A stretch of DNA of 6,926 nucleotides from assembly GCA_002452635.1 (NCBI GenBank), contig DKEU01000172.1, positions 1 to 6,926 of the forward strand. Reading direction: 5' to 3'. The stretch comes from Desulfovibrionaceae bacterium UBA6814 (lineage in GTDB: Bacteria > Desulfobacterota > Desulfovibrionia > Desulfovibrionales > Desulfovibrionaceae). The translations under genes were made by a program, and so were the position numbers. The notes below the pieces were generated by a model. It was not told the origin of the DNA and did not search any database. It worked only from the letters and a program-made list of their open reading frames with translations. Shown here in pieces: positions 1 through 5,295 of this stretch (its first letter is position 1; every line of letters begins with the position of its first letter).

Positions 1-140
1 CCCCCCGCTACGAAAAGCTCCTCGGCGACCTTGCCGGAGCCTACTCCCGCCGCATCAACATCCAGCACCGGCTGGTTTACGAGGTGCTGGAGGCGGTGAA
101 GAAGGTGAAGATACTGCGGATGTGGACGCACTACGAGTAG
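1..140 (+). CDS. Txe/YoeB-family addiction-module toxin, C-terminal part (5' end outside window)
   Basis: The reading frame (first whole codon at position 3) gives the last 45 residues of a Txe/YoeB-type toxin, a RelE-fold endoribonuclease that cuts mRNA on the ribosome. The fragment contains YEKLLGDL, SRRI, QHRLVY and a terminal THYE, which align without gaps to the C-terminal half of E. coli YoeB up to HRLVY. The three catalytic residues of YoeB have counterparts here: E46 as fragment residue 4, R65 as residue 23 (in HRLVY) and H83 as residue 43, followed by the conserved Tyr. The active site therefore looks intact. The family is about 85-90 residues, so roughly half is missing to the left. 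The antitoxin (usually a YefM/Phd-type protein encoded just upstream) is not visible. The codons are somewhat less GC-biased than in the neighbours (ata, gtt, gaa), consistent with but not proof of acquisition by transfer. Confidence 0.87.
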   Translation, partial: PRYEKLLGDLAGAYSRRINIQHRLVYEVLEAVKKVKILRMWTHYE

Positions 141-153
141 CCCGCTCCGGGCT
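139..153. terminator. Small hairpin between convergent genes, possible bidirectional terminator
   Basis: A perfect 6-bp inverted repeat, AGCCCG and CGGGCT around a 3-nt loop, starts inside the toxin stop codon. It lies in the 18-nt gap between two converging genes. A further short match (GTAGC at 137-141, GCTAC at 158-162) flanks it and overlaps both stop codons. No T-tract follows on either strand, so intrinsic termination is uncertain. The location is the main argument. Confidence 0.3.
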
Positions 154-158
154 GTCCG

Positions 159-911
159 CTACCCCTCGATCCAGATCACGCTGGCCATCCGGCCGGTGAC
201 CTTTTCACGTCGATAGGAAAAGAACTCGTCCGCCAGCCCCCAGGTGCACAGGTCCAGGTGGAAGATGTGCTCGTGCTTGAGCCCGGCCTGGAGGAGTTGG
301 CAGTGGGTGAGGCGCCAGAGGTTCACGGTCCTGGTCTCCGGGTCGTACCAGGAGTCGAAGCGCTCCCCGAACTCGGCCTTGAAGTTGGTGAACTCCGCTG
401 CGCCCGGGCCCAGGCTGGGGCCGCGCACCGCGTACACGTCCCCTGGGTCCAGGCCCCAGGCCGCGCAGAACCGCTGCACGCCGGTGGCGGGCAGGCCCAG
501 CACGTTGCCCCGCCAGCCCACGTGCAAGGCGGCCACGTGCTTGCCGCCCTTGTGCGCCAGGAACACGGGCTGGCAGTCCGCGGTCTTGATGCACAGGGCC
601 AGGCCGGGCCGGGCCGTGGCCAGGCCGTCCCCCTCCCGCGCCTCGGTCTCTAGCAGCTCCCCGGGCTCGGGGTCGAACACCACCTCCGGCCCGTGCACCT
701 GCTTGCACTCCCGCCATTGCCGGAAACCCAGCCGCTCGCGCAGGGCCAGGCGGTTGGCCATCACCGCCTGCGGGTCGTCGCCCACGTCGAAGGACAGGTT
801 GCCCCGGCCGAAGGGGCCGCGAGACGCCCCCCGGCTGCGGGTGGTGAAGGCGCAGCGCACGCCCGGCGCGCCCGGGAAGGTGAAGGGGATGAGGCAGAGG
901 GCGTCGGCCAT
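159..911 (-). CDS. pgeF: PgeF/YfiH family protein (multicopper polyphenol oxidase/laccase-like, DUF152)
   Basis: A 250-residue member of the PgeF/YfiH (Cu-oxidase_4) family and of the usual length. Members have been described as multicopper polyphenol oxidases, as purine nucleoside phosphorylase/adenosine deaminase-type enzymes, and in E. coli as an editing factor that keeps wrong amino acids out of peptidoglycan precursors. Family motifs appear in order: KQVHG (70-74), EGDGLAT (93-99), KTADCQPVFL (109-118), HVGWRG (130-135), GPSLGP (164-169) and CTWGLADEFFSYRRE near the C terminus. The three metal ligands known from YfiH (H71, C107, H124) correspond to H73, C113 and H130. No signal peptide is seen, so it is cytoplasmic. 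The Cys common in the GPCIGP motif is Ser here. The start is 1 nt after the stop of the upstream carbonic-anhydrase-like gene, with an AAGGG about 11 nt upstream, which suggests translational coupling. The exact substrate cannot be read from sequence. Confidence 0.93.
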   Translation of the reverse strand: MADALCLIPFTFPGAPGVRCAFTTRSRGASRGPFGRGNLSFDVGDDPQAVMANRLALRERLGFRQWRECKQVHGPEVVFDPEPGELLETEAREGDGLATARPGLALCIKTADCQPVFLAHKGGKHVAALHVGWRGNVLGLPATGVQRFCAAWGLDPGDVYAVRGPSLGPGAAEFTNFKAEFGERFDSWYDPETRTVNLWRLTHCQLLQAGLKHEHIFHLDLCTWGLADEFFSYRREKVTGRMASVIWIEG

Positions 912-912
912 G

Positions 913-1995
913 TCAGGAGCCCTTGCCGGGTGAGCTGGGGCCGGAGATGAGCTCCATGCACCGGGAGTCCCAGTGCAGCACCGCGGCGGCGCTCACCATC
1001 TTCCGGGCCAGGTCCGGGTCAGCGGCGGCGATGACCCCGGCCGAGAACTCGGCCAGGAATCGGGTCTTGAGCTCGGCCCGGGCGCGGTCCGGTCCGGGCT
1101 CCCGCCAGGGGGCCGAGGCCAGGAGCAGGAACCCGTCGTCCGGGATGCGGCCCGCCTCCATGTTGCCCCGGATGATGCCCGCGGCCTTGCGGATGGGGTC
1201 GGCCAGGTCCGGGCTGTACGGCCCCACCATGAGGGCGATGCCCGGCTCGTGCAGGAAGTCGAAGCCCCGGCCCACGCACAGCACCCACTCGGTGTGCTCC
1301 ACCGTGGGCGGCCGGCGCAGGGCGCGGATCTCGGCGATGTGGCGCAGGTTGCCCAGCACCAGGGGCAGCAGGTCCGCGCGCATGGGGCCGGGCATGTCCG
1401 GGAGCAGGGCGGCCAGCTCCGCGCCCAGGCGCACCGGGTCCGCGTCGGGCTGGGTGGCCAGGTCCAGGGTGGCGGGGTTGTCCCCGGGCGCGTGCAGAAT
1501 GAGGGCGTCCTCGTCGGTCTCGAAGCCCACCACCATCGGGTAGACCGTGCCGTGCTCCCTGCCGAAGACCTGCTCCACCTGGCTGCGCACCCCGAGCACA
1601 TGGCGCAGGGCCGCGTCCGTGTCGTTGCCGAAGCCGGCGCAGCCGCGGTGCGGGTCGCCGGCCGAGAAATGGTAGGTCAACAGGAGCAGGACGCGCCGGC
1701 CCTGGGCCACGGCCCGGGCCACCGAGTCGGTGATGACCTCGCCCAGGTAGGGCCAGCCCAGGTCGAACATGCCGCCCAGGTTGCGGAAGGGCTCGATGAC
1801 CCCCTGCGGGGTCTCGGTGGCGTAGGTCAGGTGCACCCGGCCGTCCATGCACTTGAGGGCCAGGATGGCGGTGGGGTGCAGGGCGCGGTGCCGCTGCCGG
1901 GCGAGCACCGCGCCGGGCGCGGCGAAGTCGTCGCCGTGCCGGCGGGCCAGGTCCAGGAGCCAGTCGATGCGCTTTGCGATGGGGCGGTTGGGCAT
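913..1995 (-). CDS. CsoSCA-like carbonic anhydrase, carboxysome-independent
   Basis: A 360-residue protein that I assign to the carboxysome-shell carbonic anhydrase (CsoSCA) family, a divergent beta-class zinc enzyme interconverting CO2 and bicarbonate. The sequence shows C49-M-D51-G-R53, then YHFSAGDPHRGCAGFGND with H109 and C119. In Halothiobacillus CsoSCA the zinc ligands are C173, H242 and C253 and the catalytic dyad is D175/R177. The CxDxR pattern is the same and the His-to-Cys spacing is 10 rather than 11. VVGFETDEDALILH (155-168) follows, as in the family. The C-terminal part (about 235-320) contains a VGRGFDF segment and a GIIRGNMEAGRIP segment that resemble the CsoSCA C-terminal domain. 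The family is usually about 500 residues. The catalytic Cys lies at 49 here rather than about 173, so most of the N-terminal domain is absent. No signal peptide is seen. The frame stays open upstream to 2388, but that stretch is Gly/Pro/Arg-rich antisense of the next gene. ATG at 1995 sits 2 nt from that gene's stop. I recalled the motif match rather than searched for it. Confidence 0.72.
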   Translation of the reverse strand: MPNRPIAKRIDWLLDLARRHGDDFAAPGAVLARQRHRALHPTAILALKCMDGRVHLTYATETPQGVIEPFRNLGGMFDLGWPYLGEVITDSVARAVAQGRRVLLLLTYHFSAGDPHRGCAGFGNDTDAALRHVLGVRSQVEQVFGREHGTVYPMVVGFETDEDALILHAPGDNPATLDLATQPDADPVRLGAELAALLPDMPGPMRADLLPLVLGNLRHIAEIRALRRPPTVEHTEWVLCVGRGFDFLHEPGIALMVGPYSPDLADPIRKAAGIIRGNMEAGRIPDDGFLLLASAPWREPGPDRARAELKTRFLAEFSAGVIAAADPDLARKMVSAAAVLHWDSRCMELISGPSSPGKGS

Positions 1996-1997
1996 GG

Positions 1998-2588
1998 TCA
2001 GGTCTTTTCGGTCCACAGGGTTTCGTGTTCGGTGATGATCAGGTCCACGGGCCGGTCCCAGGGGTCGGCGGGCAGGCTGTCTTGCACCTGGAAGGCGTAG
2101 GCCGGGGCCGCCAGCAGCGCGCCGGCCAGGTCGGGCCGGGCCAGGAGCCGGTCGTAGTAGCCCTCGCCGTGCCCCAGCCGCGCGCCCTTCCGGTCCAGGC
2201 CCACGGCCGGGACCAGCGCCAGGTCCGGGGCGCAGTCCCCCGGGGCCAGGCAGGCGTCGGCCCGGGGCTCGGGGATGCCGAAGGAGCCCGGGGCCAGCTC
2301 GTCCAGGCCGCCGCAGGCGGCCAGGTCCATCACGCCCCGGACGCCCGGCCGGCAGCGGGGCAGCAGCACCCGCACCCGGCGCGTCCACAGCTCGTTCAGG
2401 AGCGGGGTCACGTCCACCTCGCCGCGCACGGGCACGTAGAGCAGCGCCTCCCGGGTGTCCCGCCAGGCGGGCAGGCCGCGCAGGCGGTCCAGGATGCGTT
2501 CGCTCAGGCGGGCCACTTCGGCGGCGGGCAGGCCGCGCCGCCGGGCGAGCAGCTCGGCGCGCAGGGCGGCCTTGTCGGGTCCGGGCAC
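1998..2588 (-). CDS. ygfA: 5-formyltetrahydrofolate cyclo-ligase
   Basis: A 196-residue cytoplasmic enzyme of the MTHFS/YgfA family (also called fau). It uses ATP to turn 5-formyl-tetrahydrofolate into 5,10-methenyl-tetrahydrofolate, returning a dead-end folate to one-carbon metabolism. Visible signatures are the N-terminal KAALRAELLARR helix with the nucleotide-binding Lys, YVPVRGEVDVTPLL (51-64), and the C-terminal glycine-rich signature LDRKGARLGHGEGYYDRLL (131-149), where the RLG-G-GYYDR core is diagnostic. I chose the GTG start because a GGAGG lies 4 nt upstream and the N terminus then matches the family. An in-frame ATG at 2624 would add 12 residues with no family resemblance and no good ribosome site. 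It appears to be the first gene of a three-gene minus-strand operon. Its stop is 2 nt before the carbonic-anhydrase-like gene. Confidence 0.92.
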   Translation of the reverse strand: MPGPDKAALRAELLARRRGLPAAEVARLSERILDRLRGLPAWRDTREALLYVPVRGEVDVTPLLNELWTRRVRVLLPRCRPGVRGVMDLAACGGLDELAPGSFGIPEPRADACLAPGDCAPDLALVPAVGLDRKGARLGHGEGYYDRLLARPDLAGALLAAPAYAFQVQDSLPADPWDRPVDLIITEHETLWTEKT

Positions 2589-2678
2589 GACGCCTCCAGA
2601 AAAATGCTTGCAGTTGTCTCCCATTTCTCTAGGCTGAAGGCTCTGAACCGGCAACGATTTTTTGGAGCGGATACGGCT
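2589..2678. promoter_or_regulatory. Divergent intergenic region with promoters for both flanking operons (inferred)
   Basis: This 90-nt stretch separates the minus-strand folate/carbonic anhydrase cluster from the plus-strand metallophosphoesterase run. It is clearly more AT-rich than the surroundings (AAAAA and TTTTTT runs), as expected for a promoter region. On the minus strand, TTGCCG (2649-2654) and TAGAGA (2626-2631) are separated by 17 nt. They match the sigma-70 boxes only 4/6 and 3/6. If used, transcription would begin near the ATG at 2624, which favours the downstream GTG start. No convincing plus-strand -35/-10 pair was found. A promoter must be assumed from the divergent layout. 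Confidence 0.45.
2593..2597 (-). promoter_or_regulatory. Ribosome binding site GGAGG deciding the GTG start of cyclo-ligase
   Basis: On the minus strand GGAGG is followed by a 4-nt spacer and GTG. This is the only strong Shine-Dalgarno sequence near the 5' end of the gene and supports GTG at 2588 over ATG at 2624. The spacing is slightly short. Confidence 0.6.
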
Positions 2679-3356
2679 ATGGACAACTACGACGCCTATT
2701 GGATCGGTTTCGGCGACATCCACGGCAGCGTGGACAACGTGCGCCGCATACCCGGGCTGGCCGGGGCCGCCGCGGTGCTGGTCACCGGCGACCTCACCAC
2801 CCGGGGCAGCCTGGAGCAGGGCAAGCGGATCATCGACGCGGTGCGCGCCGTGAACCCCCGGGTCCTGGCCCAGATCGGCAACATGGACACCTGGGATTTG
2901 CAGACCTGGCTGGAGGAGGAGGGCATCTCCCTGCACGCCCGGGTGCACGACCTGGGGCGCGGGGTGGGAGCCCTGGGCGCGGGCTGCTCCACGCCCACGC
3001 CCTTCGGCACGCCCTGCGAGATCTCCGACGAGAAGCTGGGCGGGTTCCTGGACGCGGCCTACGAACAGGCCGCGGGGTTCGCCCACCTCATCGTCATCCC
3101 CCACGACCCGCCCCACGGCACGGCTGCGGACAGGCTGCCCAACGGCAAGCACGTGGGCAGTCCCGCGGTGCGCGCCTTCGTGGAGCGGGTCCAGCCCGCG
3201 GTGTGCCTCACGGGCCACATCCACGAGGCGCGCAGCGTGGACAGGCTGGGCCGGACCACCCTGGTCAATCCCGGCCCCCTGGCCGCGGGCGGCTACGCCC
3301 TCATCGGGTTCAAGGACGGGAAGCTGGTTGCGGAACTCAAGGTGCTGGAGGTCTAG
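2679..3356 (+). CDS. YfcE-like metallophosphoesterase (calcineurin-like fold)
   Basis: A 225-residue cytoplasmic protein with a complete set of calcineurin-like phosphoesterase motifs: GDIHG (12-16; D13, H15), GDLT (37-40; D38), GNMD (67-70; N68 ligand), PHDPPHG with H142, and TGHIHEA (178-184; H180, H182), followed by LVNPGP (195-200). Together they form a dinuclear metal site that hydrolyses phosphomono- or diesters. The GNMD variant in place of GNHD/GNHE and the TGHIH...NPGS/P ending are typical of the small YfcE/MJ0936-like group. The natural substrate is unknown. The ATG at 2679 has a GGAG 11 nt upstream, and the GDIHG motif at residue 12 fits a correct N terminus. The frame is open much further upstream, but that part is antisense to the cyclo-ligase. 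The stop codon directly touches the start of the exonuclease gene. Confidence 0.88.
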   Translation: MDNYDAYWIGFGDIHGSVDNVRRIPGLAGAAAVLVTGDLTTRGSLEQGKRIIDAVRAVNPRVLAQIGNMDTWDLQTWLEEEGISLHARVHDLGRGVGALGAGCSTPTPFGTPCEISDEKLGGFLDAAYEQAAGFAHLIVIPHDPPHGTAADRLPNGKHVGSPAVRAFVERVQPAVCLTGHIHEARSVDRLGRTTLVNPGPLAAGGYALIGFKDGKLVAELKVLEV

Positions 3357-4130
3357 ATGAAACTGGTGTCGTGGAACGTGAACGGCTTCCGGGCCGTTCT
3401 GGGCAAGGGCTTCCGGGACTGGTTCTCGACCTGCGGCGCGGACATGGTCTGCGTCCAGGAGACCAAGGCCGAGCTGGCCCAACTGGACCCCGCGGACCAG
3501 GCCCCGCCCCCGGGCTGGGACCTGGCCTGGAACCATTCGAAAAAGAAGAAGGGCTACTCCGGGGTGGCCTGCTGGTTCCGCGAGGCAGTGAAGCCCCTGT
3601 CCGTGTCCATGGGCCTGCCCGACCCGGCATTCGCGGGCGAGGGCCGCAGCATCCTCCTGGAGTACCCGGGCTTCTGGCTGTTCAACATCTACTTTCCCAA
3701 CGGCCAGTCCGGGGACGAGCGCCTGGACTTCAAGCTGCGCTACTACGACTGCTTCCTGGCGTACGCGGAAGAACTTCGCAAGCAGAAGCCCATTGTGGTC
3801 TGCGGCGACTTCAACACCGCGCACACCGAAATCGATCTCAAGAATCCCAAGCAGAACGAGAAGACCTCGGGCTTCCTGCCCATCGAGCGGGCGTGGTTGG
3901 ACACGTTCGTGGCCGCGGGCTACGTGGACACCTTCCGCCTGTTCGAGCCCGGGCCGGGCCACTACTCGTGGTGGAGCTACCGGGGGGGCGCGCGGGCCAA
4001 GAACGTGGGCTGGCGCATCGACTACTTCTTCGTGTCCGAGGAGCTGCGGGACAAGGTGAAACGGGCCTGGATCGATCCCTCGGTCATGGGGTCGGACCAT
4101 TGCCCGGTGGGGTTGGAGTTGGACGTCTAG
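3357..4130 (+). CDS. xth: Exodeoxyribonuclease III (AP endonuclease, Xth/ExoA)
   Basis: A 257-residue member of the exonuclease III/AP endonuclease family (endonuclease-exonuclease-phosphatase fold), close to the 268 residues of E. coli XthA. It incises abasic sites and trims blocked 3' ends in base excision repair. Catalytic residues are all in place: N7 in SWNVNG, E35 in VQETK, Y112 in NIYFPNG, D151 and N153 in GDFNTAH, and D247/H248 in the terminal GSDHCP. WRIDYFF (219-225) is the usual family block. The ATG follows the upstream TAG with no intervening base. A GGAGGT 4 nt upstream lies inside the end of the metallophosphoesterase gene, so the two are probably translated together. Confidence 0.96.
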   Translation: MKLVSWNVNGFRAVLGKGFRDWFSTCGADMVCVQETKAELAQLDPADQAPPPGWDLAWNHSKKKKGYSGVACWFREAVKPLSVSMGLPDPAFAGEGRSILLEYPGFWLFNIYFPNGQSGDERLDFKLRYYDCFLAYAEELRKQKPIVVCGDFNTAHTEIDLKNPKQNEKTSGFLPIERAWLDTFVAAGYVDTFRLFEPGPGHYSWWSYRGGARAKNVGWRIDYFFVSEELRDKVKRAWIDPSVMGSDHCPVGLELDV

Positions 4131-4151
4131 CAACTAGCCAGGGGAGGGCGC

Positions 4152-4919
4152 ATGGCCAGGCAGCCCGGCGTGGTGCTCACCGACTTCACGTCCTACGCGG
4201 ACTCCGTGCCCGCGGCCCTGGACGCGTGCGGCGCGGCCAAGCTGCTCAAGAAGCAGAAGCGCGTCCTCATCAAGCCCAACCTGGTCAACGCCTCGCCCCC
4301 GCCGGTGACCACCCCGGTGGAGTGCTGCGCCGCCATCGTGCGCTACGTGCGCGCCCACGCGCCCCAAGCCGAGGTGGTCATCGCCGAAGGCTGCGGCGAC
4401 GTGCTGCGCGAGACCCCGGAGCTCTTCGCCATCCACGGCTACGACCTGCTCTCCGGCCGGGAGGGGGTGGGGCTCCTGGACCTGAACCAGGCCGAGTGCG
4501 TGCGGGTGGACAACCCGGAGGGCGAGGTCTTCACCGAACTCTGGCTGCCCGAGGCGGCCATGGAGAGCTTTCTCATCTCGGTGCCGGTCCTGAAGGCCCA
4601 CTCCCTGGCCGACCTGACCGGCTCCCTCAAGAACCTGATGGGCCTCCTGCCGCCCGCGCGTTACGGCAAGGGCGGGGCCTGGAAGAAGTCCTCGTTCCAC
4701 GCCCGCATGCAGGAGAGCCTGCGCGACCTGGCCCGCTGCCGCACCCCGGACCTGACCCTGATCGACGCGTCCATCGGGCTCAAGGAACACCACCTGGGCG
4801 GCAGCCGCTGCGACCCGCCCCTGGCCACCCTCATCGCCGGCCCCGACGCCCTGGCCTGCGACCGGGCCGGGGCCGAGCTGCTGGGCCTGGACTGGAGAGA
4901 CATCGGACACCTGCGCTGA
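4152..4919 (+). CDS. DUF362 domain-containing protein
   Basis: A 255-residue DUF362 protein without a ferredoxin domain. Family landmarks are LIKPNLVN (39-46), VVIAEG (75-80), SVPVLKAH (143-150), SLKNLMGLLP (158-167), DLTLIDA (200-206) and PDALACDRAGAELLGL (231-246) ending in IGHL. Many DUF362 proteins carry a C-terminal 2[4Fe-4S] module with CxxCxxC clusters. None is present here: the cysteines are scattered (C26, C58, C59, C81, C116, C196, C220, C236). The biochemical role is not established and no signal peptide is seen. The gene starts 21 nt after xth and has a GGGGAGGG ribosome site just upstream. Base composition matches the neighbours. Confidence 0.88.
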   Translation: MARQPGVVLTDFTSYADSVPAALDACGAAKLLKKQKRVLIKPNLVNASPPPVTTPVECCAAIVRYVRAHAPQAEVVIAEGCGDVLRETPELFAIHGYDLLSGREGVGLLDLNQAECVRVDNPEGEVFTELWLPEAAMESFLISVPVLKAHSLADLTGSLKNLMGLLPPARYGKGGAWKKSSFHARMQESLRDLARCRTPDLTLIDASIGLKEHHLGGSRCDPPLATLIAGPDALACDRAGAELLGLDWRDIGHLR

Positions 4920-4949
4920 ATCTAGCCGCCAATCCAAGGAGGTTGCGCC

Positions 4950-5165
4950 ATGCCCCTTTCCGACATCCTGGGCCTCGTGCTCCTGGGCATCGCGGGGGTG
5001 GTGATCCTGCTCAAGCTGTGCAAGGTGGTGGACTGGTCCTGGGCCACCAGCATGTTCCCTCTGCTGCTCTTCCTGGTCTACCAGATCATGGTGGCGGTGG
5101 TGGCGGGCATCGGCAACTACATGGGGTACATGCGCAGTCTGACCGGCAGGCTCTTAGGCCAGTAG
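4950..5165 (+). CDS. Small two-helix membrane protein of unknown function
   Basis: A 71-residue hydrophobic protein that I do not recognise. It has two predicted membrane segments, about residues 5-23 (LGLVLLGIAGVVILL core) and 35-56 (FPLLLFLVYQIMVAVVAGIG core). A short KLCKVVDWSW link carries one Cys and two Lys, and the tail RSLTGRLLGQ is basic. A perfect AAGGAGG at 4936-4942 with a 7-nt spacer precedes the ATG. This is the best ribosome site in the window, so the gene is very likely real despite its size. It lies 30 nt after the DUF362 gene and is followed by a hairpin, so it seems to be the last gene of the plus-strand run. A link to the neighbouring fumarate reductase is possible but unsupported, because a terminator-like hairpin stands between them. 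Confidence 0.8.
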   Translation: MPLSDILGLVLLGIAGVVILLKLCKVVDWSWATSMFPLLLFLVYQIMVAVVAGIGNYMGYMRSLTGRLLGQ

Positions 5166-5166
5166 C

Positions 5167-5186
5167 GGGGCGGGTTACCGCCCCTT
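5167..5186 (+). terminator. Intrinsic terminator-like hairpin after the small membrane protein gene
   Basis: GGGGCGG (5167-5173) and CCGCCCC (5178-5184) form a perfect 7-bp, all-GC stem with a GTTA loop beginning 1 nt after the stop codon. Only two T residues follow, so termination may be incomplete. It fits the end of the plus-strand run and precedes the frd promoter region. Confidence 0.6.
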
Positions 5187-5191
5187 CCCGA

Positions 5192-5220
5192 TTGACAATT
5201 CCTACCCGAAAAGCCAAAAA
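5192..5220 (+). promoter_or_regulatory. Candidate sigma-70 promoter for the frd operon
   Basis: A perfect -35 consensus TTGACA lies at 5192-5197 in a locally AT-rich stretch. With a 17-nt spacer the -10 position reads CAAAAA (5215-5220), which is a poor match (3/6), so an activator may be needed. The -35 overlaps a small palindrome ATTG-A-CAAT (5191-5199). No clear FNR or CRP consensus is seen. The position, between a terminator and frdC, supports the call. Confidence 0.45.
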
Positions 5221-5242
5221 GGGCTGTTGCACACAGCTGGTC

Positions 5243-5268
5243 TCGGCTGGGCCGTTCGGCCCGGCCGA
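5243..5268 (+). other. Strong 11-bp hairpin in the frd leader
   Basis: The arms at 5243-5253 (TCGGCTGGGCC) and 5258-5267/8 (GGCCCGGCCGA) pair over 11 positions with a single U-G wobble and a GTTC loop. The hairpin would lie in the 5' untranslated leader about 17 nt before the GGAGG of frdC. A smaller hairpin (GCTGT 5223-5227 with ACAGC 5233-5237) precedes it. No T-tract follows (next bases CTTCGTC), so it is not a standard terminator. An mRNA-stabilising or regulatory role is an inference. Confidence 0.5.
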
Positions 5269-5295
5269 CTTCGTCACATCCCATTGGAGGCGCAC

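Noticed and set aside
1996..2388. N-terminal 131-residue extension of the carbonic-anhydrase-like protein
   Set aside because: It is a Gly/Pro/Arg-rich translation of the cyclo-ligase gene in another frame on the same strand. The ATG at 1995 fits the operon spacing.
2014..2678. Upstream extension of the metallophosphoesterase start
   Set aside because: The frame is open, but it is antisense to the cyclo-ligase and adds no family sequence. GDIHG lies at residue 12 from the ATG at 2679, as is normal.
2589..4133. Minus-strand extension of the cyclo-ligase frame to 711 residues
   Set aside because: The added part is antisense to the metallophosphoesterase and exonuclease III genes, both with full catalytic motif sets. 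The family length is about 190 residues.
5191..5199. ATTGACAAT palindrome as an FNR or CRP operator
   Set aside because: It is only 4-bp arms with a 1-nt centre and matches neither the FNR (TTGAT-N4-ATCAA) nor the CRP consensus. Its identity with the -35 box explains it well enough.
5212..5224. AGCC...GGCT as a terminator or attenuator
   Set aside because: The stem is only 4 bp with an A-rich loop, which is too weak to support.
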